Shown piece after piece: positions 8,238-16,172 of a DNA stretch of 26,346 nt. The translations under genes were made by a program, and so were the position numbers. Position 1 is the stretch's first letter. Every line of letters starts with the position of its first letter. Origin of the DNA: CAZBDV01 sp964490765 (GTDB lineage: Bacteria > Cloacimonadota > Cloacimonadia > Cloacimonadales > JAJBBL01); assembly GCA_964490765.1 (NCBI GenBank), contig CAZBDV010000033.1, positions 1 through 26,346 on the forward strand, given 5' to 3'. The notes beneath the pieces were generated by a model that worked only from the letters and a program-made list of their open reading frames with translations, had not been told where the DNA came from and ran no database searches.

Positions 8238-9287
8238 TCAGTCAAGCAACTGACAGAGTGGGTGCCTGGCCAATTTCTGTTGAATCTCTTCGGATTTTAA
8301 CCCGGACCTTCTCTCTTTATAGAGGATCTCCCCTACCTTCAGCCCGGCTGTATGCAGTTCTATGAGAGACCGTATGCCAAGATAGTCCAGAGTCACGGAC
8401 ATTCTTCGACTTAATCCCTGCCCGGGTGGATAACAGGTGATTCCATGCCCATGTAAATAACTGGAATCAACAGCACCTGCTAAATGAATGATTTTCGCTA
8501 GTGGAAAAAACTCTTTGATCTTAGCAACGGTGATCAATCCACTTGACGATACAATTGGCCTTGTAAAGGAATAATCTGCAATGATTACAGCATCAAAATC
8601 TCCGTCAAGACCCTGGTGAGTGAGATCTTCTCTCTGCAGAAGTTCTGTGTTAAGCATTTTTGTCTCTGCGCCGTTTAATTTCAGAACTGAATTGATTGTC
8701 CTTCCGAACTTATCTGAACTTATTATTAGATATCTGTTGTTAATAATTTCCAGCCCGGTTTCCATAATCAGTTTTAATGCCAGATATCCCACATAGCGAA
8801 AGATATTTCTTATCTCAGACTCTTCATTAACTGCTCCGAGTATTATACCTCTTTTCCGGCATTCTTCTCTGTCGATATCCTCTTCTCTTACTTCCCAGTC
8901 TTCACACATGGAAGTGATTATCGCTGTATCGTTCATAGCCCTGATAAAGGTGGATTTTATTGGTCTGAGGACACCAAGATTGGTAACAATATTGCTCTCC
9001 CGGATTATCTGATCGGTAAGTAGATATAGTATCTCTATTCTATCTTTCATCGAGAATCTCTCAGCTTGAGCAGCCACATATCGTCCGATCATTCCCTTTG
9101 CCCCATATTGATTATCTTTCGCGAGAGCAAATACCTTTGCTCCAGCAAGGGCAGCAATTATCGGTGTAATGTAGAAATTTCCACTGGCAGCTTCTGTCAA
9201 AACTGTTACGCCATGTAGATCAAGATCGAAGAGCTTTATCGTTTCGGATATTATCTGTTCGATTCTCTGGATTTCAGATCTGCCCAT
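8238..9287 (-). CDS. Unrecognised Rossmann-like protein at the end of the glycan operon
   Basis: This is a soluble protein of about 349 residues whose family I do not recognise. The ATG at 9287 overlaps the end of the upstream aminotransferase by 14 bases. A TTG two codons earlier (9293) is an alternative start. No strong ribosome binding site is visible, so translational coupling is likely. The order of secondary structure suggests two alpha/beta nucleotide-binding halves, as in D-2-hydroxyacid dehydrogenases or adenosylhomocysteinase-like proteins. The first half carries LTEAASGNFYITPIIAALAGAKV; the second has NRYLIISSDKFGRTI, where a glycine-rich loop would sit but lacks a clean GxGxxG. 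A His-rich turn (YLHGHGITCYPPGQG) near the C-terminus may be an active-site loop. Its place after an epimerase and a DegT aminotransferase suggests work on a sugar nucleotide or its modifying group. Function unassigned. Confidence 0.75.
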   Translation of the reverse strand: MGRSEIQRIEQIISETIKLFDLDLHGVTVLTEAASGNFYITPIIAALAGAKVFALAKDNQYGAKGMIGRYVAAQAERFSMKDRIEILYLLTDQIIRESNIVTNLGVLRPIKSTFIRAMNDTAIITSMCEDWEVREEDIDREECRKRGIILGAVNEESEIRNIFRYVGYLALKLIMETGLEIINNRYLIISSDKFGRTINSVLKLNGAETKMLNTELLQREDLTHQGLDGDFDAVIIADYSFTRPIVSSSGLITVAKIKEFFPLAKIIHLAGAVDSSYLHGHGITCYPPGQGLSRRMSVTLDYLGIRSLIELHTAGLKVGEILYKERRSGLKSEEIQQKLARHPLCQLLD

Positions 9288-10428
9288 TAACAAACTCGAT
9301 AACTGTTTTGCTTATCATCTCCAGTTGCTCAAAATTTATGTGTCTTCCTATTGGGAGGACAATACCATTTTGATAAGCATTGAGTGAAACAGGATAGGTT
9401 TTTGATTGGTCGATATCTTCCTTGATACAGTTTAAACCAGGAAGGTATTGAGCCCCTATATTGCTCTCGATTTTTTTTGAACGAAGGAAATCTCTTAGAG
9501 CATCTCTCGTTCCCTGTTTTAACAAAAGATGATATGACTGATATGTATGTCTTGTATTACTATCTCTCTTTGGAATCTGGAGCTGAGTTTCTTTCGAAAA
9601 CCGCTCATCATAAAATGCTGCCTGTTTCTGACGAAGTTTAATCGTTTCCTCTATCGTCTTGAGCTGTTCGATACCAAGAACAGCCTGTATATCAGTCATT
9701 CGGTAATTGTATCCTGAAAGAATATATTGTTCGATACTTCCCCCATGGGATCTACTTTCCAGTTTCCGGGCAATACCTGTTCCAGCAATACAACCTTGAT
9801 TCCTCAACATTCTGAGTCTATCTGCCAGCTCTTCGTTATTGGTAACTACTGCTCCCCCTTCTCCTGTTGTGATAATCTTCCGGGGATGGAAACTGAAACA
9901 ACCCAGTTCACCTATGGTACCGGCTTTCTTTCCCTTATACTCACTACCGAGAGCACAGGCAGCATCCTCAACGATGTGGAGATTATACTTCTCCGAAAGT
10001 GCAGATAATGAATCCATATCGGTCATGCTGCCAAATTCCTGAACTGGCATAATAACTTTTGTTCTGGAGTTAATCGCTTCTTCCAACAGGCTTGTATCCA
10101 AGCACCAGTCATTATTGTTAACATCGACAAAAACCGGTCTGGCTCCGCAAATTTTGACGATATTAGCGGTAGCGGCAAATGAGTAAGCTGGGATGATAAC
10201 CTCATCTTCACTTTTCAGATTGAGTATGGAAATTGCAAGATGAAGAGCAGCCGTTCCTGAAGAAACGACAATCACATGATCAATCCCCAGATAGTCAGCC
10301 AGAAGCCTTTCGAACTCTGCAACCTTTACACCCTGAGTCCAGTAGCCACCTTCAAGAACTTCCAGAAGTTCATTCATGGCCGATTGAGGTAGAAAAGGCC
10401 TGGTCAGTCTAATCTTGTCTTCAACCAT
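9274..10428 (-). CDS. DegT/DnrJ/EryC1/StrS-family PLP-dependent sugar aminotransferase
   Basis: This 384-residue protein has the usual length and layout of sugar-nucleotide aminotransferases, which transfer an amino group, normally from glutamate, to a keto-sugar nucleotide. Visible marks are the PLP phosphate-binding SSGTAALHLA near residue 57, the EDAACALGS segment with the ring-stacking aspartate, and the lysine K184 in HPRKIITTGEGG, which forms the Schiff base. The C-terminal SGYNYRMTDIQAVLG segment is also typical. The ATG has GAGGA upstream and overlaps the epimerase gene by 25 bases. The neighbouring epimerase/dehydratase probably makes its keto substrate or acts on its product, giving an amino sugar for a surface glycan. 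The exact sugar cannot be told from sequence. Confidence 0.92.
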   Translation of the reverse strand: MVEDKIRLTRPFLPQSAMNELLEVLEGGYWTQGVKVAEFERLLADYLGIDHVIVVSSGTAALHLAISILNLKSEDEVIIPAYSFAATANIVKICGARPVFVDVNNNDWCLDTSLLEEAINSRTKVIMPVQEFGSMTDMDSLSALSEKYNLHIVEDAACALGSEYKGKKAGTIGELGCFSFHPRKIITTGEGGAVVTNNEELADRLRMLRNQGCIAGTGIARKLESRSHGGSIEQYILSGYNYRMTDIQAVLGIEQLKTIEETIKLRQKQAAFYDERFSKETQLQIPKRDSNTRHTYQSYHLLLKQGTRDALRDFLRSKKIESNIGAQYLPGLNCIKEDIDQSKTYPVSLNAYQNGIVLPIGRHINFEQLEMISKTVIEFVNGQI

Positions 10429-11360
10429 TCGGCAGTCCTCAATATGCCATCTTCCAGTTCAACAACAGCCTGAAAATCAAGTAGATCTTTTGCCTTCTGC
10501 ACCGCCGGAACTCGAAGTTCGATATCAGCAGAAAGGGCTGGCTTGAAAGTAATTTTCGATTCGGAATCAAGCACCCTGCAGACAGTTTGTGCAAGACCAT
10601 AGATAGTCAATACGGTTCTCTCATTACCGATGTTAAACGAATGCCCTATAGCATCTGGTATTTCCAGGCACTTCATAATCCCTTCAACGAAGTCGTCAAT
10701 ATAGCACCAGGCTCGGATCTGTGTACCATCACCGAAAATAGTGATATCTTCGTTTTTCAATGCGCGGCTGATGAATCTCAGTATAGCGCTATCTCCTGTT
10801 TGGCCTGGCCCGTAAACATTGAAAGGTCTGACAATAACTGAAGGTATATTATATTCCTTGTGATAGGCAACCGTGAGATGTTCTGCTGCCAGTTTACTGA
10901 CACAATAGCTCCATCTGGCCTCTCCTGCAGAGCCGGTAATCATATCGTCATCCTCAGACGATTTGAATGATTTACTGCCGAAAACCTCTGAGGTAGAAAA
11001 GTCAAGAAACCGGTCAGACACTCTATTCTCTCTGGCTGCTTCCAGAACATTTGCTGTACCTATAAGATTAACCCGCATTGTCTCGGTCGGTTTTTTTATA
11101 ACTGTGTCGATACCCGCAATAGCAGCACAATGAACGACAATATCGGCTCCCTGCATGGTCTCCACCAGTTTAGGGTAATCGAGAACATCTCCTCGAATTA
11201 TTTGCAGATTGGGATGGCTGGCCAGTTCAGTACTACTGATCGTATCACGAAAGAAGTTATCGTAAGCTATGATCTTATTATTATCGATCAATTTTTTGAT
11301 AATTGTGTTAGCTATAAACCCGGCACCACCGGTAATGTAGATCTTCTTGTTCTTTATCAT
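10404..11360 (-). CDS. NAD-dependent sugar-nucleotide epimerase/dehydratase (extended SDR)
   Basis: This 318-residue extended short-chain dehydrogenase/reductase acts on nucleotide sugars. The NAD-binding loop TGGAGFIA lies at residues 10-17. The catalytic tract DFSTSEVFG is followed by Y152 and K156 in YCVSK, the YxxxK pair. RPFNVYGPGQ and the FNIGNERTVLTI segment are typical of UDP-glucose 4-epimerase, UDP-glucuronate decarboxylase and 4,6-dehydratase relatives. The ATG has AGGAAGG just upstream. It follows the flippase after an 81-base gap, the longest inside the operon, so a secondary promoter there is possible although no good one is visible. Which reaction it performs is not decidable by eye. 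Confidence 0.9.
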   Translation of the reverse strand: MIKNKKIYITGGAGFIANTIIKKLIDNNKIIAYDNFFRDTISSTELASHPNLQIIRGDVLDYPKLVETMQGADIVVHCAAIAGIDTVIKKPTETMRVNLIGTANVLEAARENRVSDRFLDFSTSEVFGSKSFKSSEDDDMITGSAGEARWSYCVSKLAAEHLTVAYHKEYNIPSVIVRPFNVYGPGQTGDSAILRFISRALKNEDITIFGDGTQIRAWCYIDDFVEGIMKCLEIPDAIGHSFNIGNERTVLTIYGLAQTVCRVLDSESKITFKPALSADIELRVPAVQKAKDLLDFQAVVELEDGILRTAEWLKTRLD

Positions 11361-11441
11361 ATACCTTCCTGTCTATTCTCTATCTTTTGGGGGAATACTC
11401 AACAAGTCATTCTCTCCCGTAAAAAACTCTTTCTTTGTTAA

Positions 11442-12902
11442 TCAAGTATGATCCTGTTCTTTTACTGTCAAACGGAAAAAATTCTTAACCGGGATTTTAT
11501 TTATTCTGAGACAGAAGAGCGTAAAGAGCAGAATCAATAGCAGCCTTACTGGCAAAAAAGTACTCACGCTTGCGGCATAGAGTGATATCAGACACCCTGT
11601 AATGGTAGCGATAACCTCTTTTCCGACGATGTTCTTCTTAATCTCAGCTGTGAAGACAAAGTACATATACAGGGACGCCGAGTAGTATCCGACCAGTGTA
11701 GCCAGAGCAGCCCCCATGATTCCGTAGCGAGGTATAAGTATGAAATTAAGGGTTATATTAACAGCAAAGCCTATAATATCAGTTATAACGAAATGAAAAC
11801 TCTTTCCGGACAAGTATGGTGCCAGCGAGAAAAAAGCTGCCAGCCCATTGAATGCATAAGCCAGAAGAATGAATGGCACAACATAAACTGCACTGATATA
11901 ATCAGGATTGATTAGATAGTAGCCGGCAATCTCAATTTTGAAAAGATACTGTAATAAGAGCACTACGGCGAGAAAAAGGATCGATATCAGACCTACCAGT
12001 TTGTTGAGAGTTAACCTCAATTCTGAGACAAGAGTCTCTTTCTCTTTAATTGCTTCAGGTTCGGGTCTGCCAATACTGAGAAAATGAGGCAGATAAGCAG
12101 TACGGAAGGCAATAACGAATACATTCATTAACAAGCCCAGCTTGTAAGCAAGGCTATAGAGCCCGACCTCGCTCCTATCCATGAAATAATCGATGATAAA
12201 CCTGTCAGCAACACTCATCATAATACCAAAGAAACCAGCTATAACGAGGGGTAGAGAAAACCAGAAAAGTTTACGCAGTAATATCCAATCAATCAGAAAG
12301 AGATAATATTTTTTGAAATGTCTGAAGGTGAGAGATAGAAGCAGGATATTGGATAACCCCTGAGCGAGTAATATTCCCAGAATATTCAGTTTAAAAACGA
12401 CAAGGAAGAGAACGTTTAATATCAGATTGGCAATTGCTGTAATCAGAGAATAGGAGACAGCATGTTTGGCCATCTTTTTCGTTTTAAGAAAATGAAGGCC
12501 GAAGTAAGCTATCGTATCAAATAGTATCAACCAGAAGATTATCAGTAGCAGTGTAGAGAGATTGAGACTTATCCCGGACAGAACGGCTAAAGGCCGGTAA
12601 AAGAGGGAGAGAAGAAGTGCCACAACGAATCCAAAGAGGATAATCGTGTTAAGAGTTGTCGAGACTATTCTTTTTGAGTCGACCCCTTTATCGTAAAAGA
12701 ACTTGATAAACCCCTGAAACAGACCTGCCTGATAGAGAACGTTCAGAATGGCATAGACAGCCATAAGGAGCCCATAATCACCATATTCCGTGGTAGAGAG
12801 AATGTTGGTATAGAGAGGGATTAGGATAAACCCACTGAACCGAGTCAGTATGTTTCCCATAAAATAGAAGAAGGTTGCTTTATACAGGCTTCTCATTACC
12901 AC
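11442..12902 (-). CDS. Wzx-type polysaccharide flippase (MOP/PST family)
   Basis: This 486-residue inner-membrane protein has about 12-14 hydrophobic helices. Its N-terminus (LYKATFFYFMGNILTRFSGF, then LIPLYTNILSTTEYGDYGL) is characteristic of polysaccharide exporters that flip lipid-linked glycan units to the periplasmic face. The central FDYF-like tract DRFIIDYFMDRSEVGLYSLA is also typical of this family. The frame starts at GTG 12902; an ATG two codons later (12896) is equally possible. No strong ribosome binding site is seen for either, and the gap to the upstream glycosyltransferase is only about 17-23 bases, so coupling is likely. Its presence indicates that the operon builds an exported glycan by a flippase route. 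Confidence 0.92.
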   Translation of the reverse strand: MVMRSLYKATFFYFMGNILTRFSGFILIPLYTNILSTTEYGDYGLLMAVYAILNVLYQAGLFQGFIKFFYDKGVDSKRIVSTTLNTIILFGFVVALLLSLFYRPLAVLSGISLNLSTLLLIIFWLILFDTIAYFGLHFLKTKKMAKHAVSYSLITAIANLILNVLFLVVFKLNILGILLAQGLSNILLLSLTFRHFKKYYLFLIDWILLRKLFWFSLPLVIAGFFGIMMSVADRFIIDYFMDRSEVGLYSLAYKLGLLMNVFVIAFRTAYLPHFLSIGRPEPEAIKEKETLVSELRLTLNKLVGLISILFLAVVLLLQYLFKIEIAGYYLINPDYISAVYVVPFILLAYAFNGLAAFFSLAPYLSGKSFHFVITDIIGFAVNITLNFILIPRYGIMGAALATLVGYYSASLYMYFVFTAEIKKNIVGKEVIATITGCLISLYAASVSTFLPVRLLLILLFTLFCLRINKIPVKNFFRLTVKEQDHT

Positions 12903-12919
12903 GCAGGCAACTGATTCTG

Positions 12920-14041
12920 CTACCTGCCCCCCTGAAACTGGTTAGCTTGACCAATAATCCCGTATTTTTCAAAAAGGTCATAAAGCATCCTGTTAACATT
13001 AGCGAAGCCGTGATATTTTTCGACCCATAGTTTACTGGCCTGCCCCTTTTCCTGCACAAGATCAGGGTTGTCAATAAGTTCCAGAAGATTATCATACAAT
13101 TCGTCTCTGGTATTAGCAACAACAAAGGGGTTTTCCGGTAGCCACCTACTGTATTCATCAGTCATAGAGGTGATGACTGGAGACCCAAAGGCAAGCATCT
13201 CCAGACCTGATTTCCCGTAACCGCTTATTCCCAGATACTCCCCGGTACATTCGATACCGATATCACAATAACTTTTGATCTCCAGAACCTCACTACGTGG
13301 CATATTTTCCAGCAAGTAGAATTCGAAGTCTCTCACCTTTTTCAACTCCTCGATCACTTCGATGATGGTTTCTGTCCCTCTATATCTTCTGTTTGTAGGT
13401 GAGTGGACTATCCGACAGACATCATCACTCTTTTCCTTTCGTTCCGGTAACTCGCTGGTATCATAGGGATAGAAGATAAACTCCAGATCTGGTTTGAGGG
13501 CAAGATGATCATACTCAGCAGTAATACTGATATCAGCCAGTTCTTCCATTTCTCTGATAATCCCCCTAAGCCTGAGATCACTTCCATAATAGCATAGTAT
13601 TATCTTCTTGCCAGCAGCTTTCCATTTTTTTGCCTGAACTGAATTTCGGTAAAAATCGAGTCCAGAATCATAAAAGATGATATCGTAATCATCGAGGTTA
13701 TTATCTCTTATTGCTCTGTTAACCTTACCTTTACGGGTCAGGTATTCCATTACAAAGTAGAGTTTTTCGGCAAAGTTCTTCGGCTCAAAATAGTGGCTCT
13801 TCTGCGGATTGGTTTTGTACAGATCCTCTTCCTTCTTTCTTCTCCATTTTTTTGCCAGGCTCCCTCGCGGTAATGGAAGATCAAGGCAAATATCATCGGG
13901 ATAGTTAAAGAGATTACGATGCAGAGTTATCAACCGAGCTCTATCTCCACACTCGTTATGCATCCTGTAGAAATCATAGGGGAATCCGGCCACATTATCG
14001 AGGGCAACACGAAGTATTTTAAGTGGGTTCGCTTTTATCAT
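12920..14041 (-). CDS. Glycosyltransferase, GT-B fold, GT4-like
   Basis: This 373-residue cytoplasmic protein has the two-domain look of GT-B glycosyltransferases. The N-terminal half has LKILRVALDNVAGFPYDFYR and CYYGSDLRLRG. The C-terminal half has VRIVHSPTN-like donor-domain entry (CRIVHSPTNRRYRGTE), then DIGIECTGEYLG and GYGKSGLEMLAFGSPVITS. The last tract is the usual donor-binding signature, in which a glutamate contacts the nucleotide sugar. A short helix-rich tail ends the protein. It is preceded by a weak AAGG box and lies 24 bases after the FemAB-like gene. Its donor and acceptor are unknown, but its position before the flippase fits assembly of the same lipid-linked glycan. It is the only glycosyltransferase in the window, so other glycosyltransferases must lie elsewhere. 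Confidence 0.82.
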   Translation of the reverse strand: MIKANPLKILRVALDNVAGFPYDFYRMHNECGDRARLITLHRNLFNYPDDICLDLPLPRGSLAKKWRRKKEEDLYKTNPQKSHYFEPKNFAEKLYFVMEYLTRKGKVNRAIRDNNLDDYDIIFYDSGLDFYRNSVQAKKWKAAGKKIILCYYGSDLRLRGIIREMEELADISITAEYDHLALKPDLEFIFYPYDTSELPERKEKSDDVCRIVHSPTNRRYRGTETIIEVIEELKKVRDFEFYLLENMPRSEVLEIKSYCDIGIECTGEYLGISGYGKSGLEMLAFGSPVITSMTDEYSRWLPENPFVVANTRDELYDNLLELIDNPDLVQEKGQASKLWVEKYHGFANVNRMLYDLFEKYGIIGQANQFQGGR

Positions 14042-14065
14042 ATCTAAAACACACCTTTATGGAAA

Positions 14066-15034
14066 TCAGAGATCATAAGTTAGTGTATCGCGGAATATTC
14101 CGTAGGCAAGAAAATGTTCTTTATTGGCGAGTAATCCTTCATTGGGGTTCATATTGATACTACTAGTCCCGAGATCAATGTATCTGGCTCCAGCTTGATG
14201 GTAATCTTTGATACATTCATAGTAGAGTCTGGTCAAAATACCACTAGATCTCTCTTCTGGTAGATAAGCACAGTAGAAGAAGAGCCAGATACCCGGTTTT
14301 ACCTGCCAGTTGCACCTGCCACCGACAAGCAGGCCATCTTTATGTGCAGTCCATAGTTCGATATTATCTGCAAATCTTTCTCTCAGTAACATCAATTCCT
14401 CGTAAGAATGTGTCGGTCTTCTCTTTTTTTTCTGTAAAAACTCGCTTAACATTGAATAAAAAGCTTCCCAGTGATTAGAATGCTTTTGTATTTCTATGCC
14501 ACGACGTTCTGACTTCGCAACCTCTTCTCTGGCTGATTTGCTGATCGACCAGAGCAGATCGTCTATCAAATCAAGGCGTATGACACTGTTGAGTTCTCTT
14601 CTCTGATAGCTGAATCCCTGTTGCAGGAGTATGAATGAAAAGTACTCGGTAGGGATTGATTGATAGATTCTTGGTTGTAGCGTTATTTCAATCCTCTGGC
14701 ATTCCAGCTTTTTAGCCTCAGTAAGTATCGCTTTAATGATGCGCTTCGTATCTCGGAAAGATAACGGTTTATGATAAACAAGGCCTCCCCAGGAAGCTCC
14801 TGCATGAGAAGAAAAAATCCTCTTATTGTCACGTTGGATTACTGTTGCCGGGAATAGTGCCAGAATTCGTTCTTTTTTCAGAAAAACCAATGAAGCATCG
14901 GTAAAACTCTTCTCCATATGATAACTAATAAACGTTCTCTTATGAAATAGAGTACCATTATCACTCTTAACAACAAAATCATCCCATTCGGCTTCTGTTA
15001 GCCCACTATTCTGAAATGTCATATACTTACTCAT
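14066..15034 (-). CDS. FemAB/GNAT-like transferase
   Basis: A 322-residue protein of the FemAB-like, double-GNAT type (Acetyltransf_6 style). I chose the ATG at 15034 because GGGAGA lies just upstream and because this start avoids the long overlap with the preceding gene that an upstream ATG at 15112 would give. Seen in the sequence: an N-terminal FHKRTFISYH tract, SHAGASWGGLVY, SAREEVAKSERRGIEI, and a C-terminal half with GRCNWQVKPGIWLFFYCAYL, SSGILTRLYYECI and YIDLGTSSINMNPNEG. These match the pattern of peptidoglycan bridge and surface-glycan acyl or aminoacyl transferases. Such proteins attach an amino acid or acyl group to an amino sugar. Here the acceptor may be the amino sugar made by the DegT enzyme. 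That link is inference. Confidence 0.8.
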   Translation of the reverse strand: MSKYMTFQNSGLTEAEWDDFVVKSDNGTLFHKRTFISYHMEKSFTDASLVFLKKERILALFPATVIQRDNKRIFSSHAGASWGGLVYHKPLSFRDTKRIIKAILTEAKKLECQRIEITLQPRIYQSIPTEYFSFILLQQGFSYQRRELNSVIRLDLIDDLLWSISKSAREEVAKSERRGIEIQKHSNHWEAFYSMLSEFLQKKKRRPTHSYEELMLLRERFADNIELWTAHKDGLLVGGRCNWQVKPGIWLFFYCAYLPEERSSGILTRLYYECIKDYHQAGARYIDLGTSSINMNPNEGLLANKEHFLAYGIFRDTLTYDL

Positions 15035-15044
15035 ATTTCTCCCG

Positions 15045-16172
15045 TTAACGCAACAGGATTTTAGCCAAGAGCGTTTTTTTGATATAAACAGCACCGTAGG
15101 GACAGAATTCATGACAACACATGCATTTGATACAACCGGAATAATCTATCTCGGGTGTAGGTGCCCCCTCTTTTATAGTTATTACTTGAACGGGACAACT
15201 CTCGACGCAAATTCTACATAACCGACATTTGTTATTGAAGGCGGGATGATAGTCGTAAAGTCGGTAAAACAATCTCTGGACGAACTTTGGAACCTTGTTG
15301 ATGAATGAACTGTAGAGGCTACCTCTTCCACGTTTTACCCTGGGAAAGACAAAGTTATCCCACTGCTGTTCGATTTCGATATCATCGCTGAGCAGATTAT
15401 CTTTCTCCATACTGTATCTGACAGTGGGAATATCCTCACTGTTGAAACCCATCATACCGGCAGCAACGAAATCTATTGCAGAAGCAGATTCTGAGGCAAA
15501 CATAAGTCCAAACTGTCGGGGTTTTCCTGAAGATGGTCCTTCACCTTCCATACCCCATATACCATCAATTACATTCAAGAGAATCTGCGGGCTTAGTTGC
15601 TGATATAATGCAACAAGCATAGCGGCGAATCGTTCAGGATCGGGATAGAGCCTGTGATAATCCGATTTTTTCAATCCGGGAATTGTTCCGAATAGATTCT
15701 TGACCGCGCCAGTGAACATAGTCAGGCTATGTGTCTTGTATTTAGCCAGATTGATAATCGCTGGTGCCTGCAATACCTGTGAATCTATCAGTAGATCGAA
15801 ACCATCTCTCATTATACTTTTTACCCCGGATTTCCCGAAATTTAAAAGTTCAACACCCTCCGTTGCAGCAATCTCTTTCATTCCGGTTATTTTATACACG
15901 GTTTCAATACGAGCTGTTCCACCGGGGCTGTCACCAATACGAATATCCTTTATGCCTTTTGATCTTAAGACTCTGATCAAGCTCCTCATCACTACCGGGT
16001 GAGTCGTCACCCCCTTCTCCGGTTGATGTCCACCTAAAAGGTTCGGTTTGAGTAAAACATACTTCTTACCACGTAGCTTATCCCCTAACTGCTCACGCTC
16101 AAAGAGGTCGGAAAAATATTCTTCTAACTTCTCTGAATCGTAGTTCTCTATCTTATCTATATGTACTTTCAT
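15045..16172 (-). CDS. DUF362-domain protein with two C-terminal [4Fe-4S] clusters
   Basis: This 375-residue protein has an N-terminal DUF362 domain (about 1-255) and a bacterial ferredoxin domain. The DUF362 part shows KPNLLGGHQPEKGVTTHP, RIGDSPGG, INLAKYKTHSLT and GAVKNLFGTIPG, all characteristic of the family. The ferredoxin cysteines are C316, C319, C322, C326 and C347, C350, C353, C357, two CxxCxxCxxxCP motifs, with an extra C352. DUF362 proteins are cytoplasmic and mostly uncharacterised, and are thought to be redox related. The ATG has AAAGG upstream and overlaps the beta-barrel gene by 20 bases; the FemAB-like gene starts 10 bases after its stop, so it is embedded in the operon. An iron-sulphur protein here is unexpected. 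It might reduce a glycan precursor or a modifying group, but nothing in the sequence shows this. Confidence 0.88.
   Translation of the reverse strand: MKVHIDKIENYDSEKLEEYFSDLFEREQLGDKLRGKKYVLLKPNLLGGHQPEKGVTTHPVVMRSLIRVLRSKGIKDIRIGDSPGGTARIETVYKITGMKEIAATEGVELLNFGKSGVKSIMRDGFDLLIDSQVLQAPAIINLAKYKTHSLTMFTGAVKNLFGTIPGLKKSDYHRLYPDPERFAAMLVALYQQLSPQILLNVIDGIWGMEGEGPSSGKPRQFGLMFASESASAIDFVAAGMMGFNSEDIPTVRYSMEKDNLLSDDIEIEQQWDNFVFPRVKRGRGSLYSSFINKVPKFVQRLFYRLYDYHPAFNNKCRLCRICVESCPVQVITIKEGAPTPEIDYSGCIKCMCCHEFCPYGAVYIKKTLLAKILLR

Noticed and set aside
11130..11441. A 103-codon open frame on the plus strand over the epimerase start and the gap before it
   Set aside because: It overlaps antisense to the NAD-binding end of the epimerase gene, whose motifs are clear; its composition looks non-coding.
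12880..13158. A 92-codon minus-strand frame overlapping the glycosyltransferase and flippase genes
   Set aside because: It is in another frame of the glycosyltransferase gene, which has family motifs across the same bases. No evidence of a frameshift there.
15035..15112. Longer start (ATG 15112) for the FemAB-like gene
   Set aside because: The extra 26 residues overlap the ferredoxin end of the preceding gene; the ATG at 15034 has a good GGGAGA box and leaves a 10-base gap.
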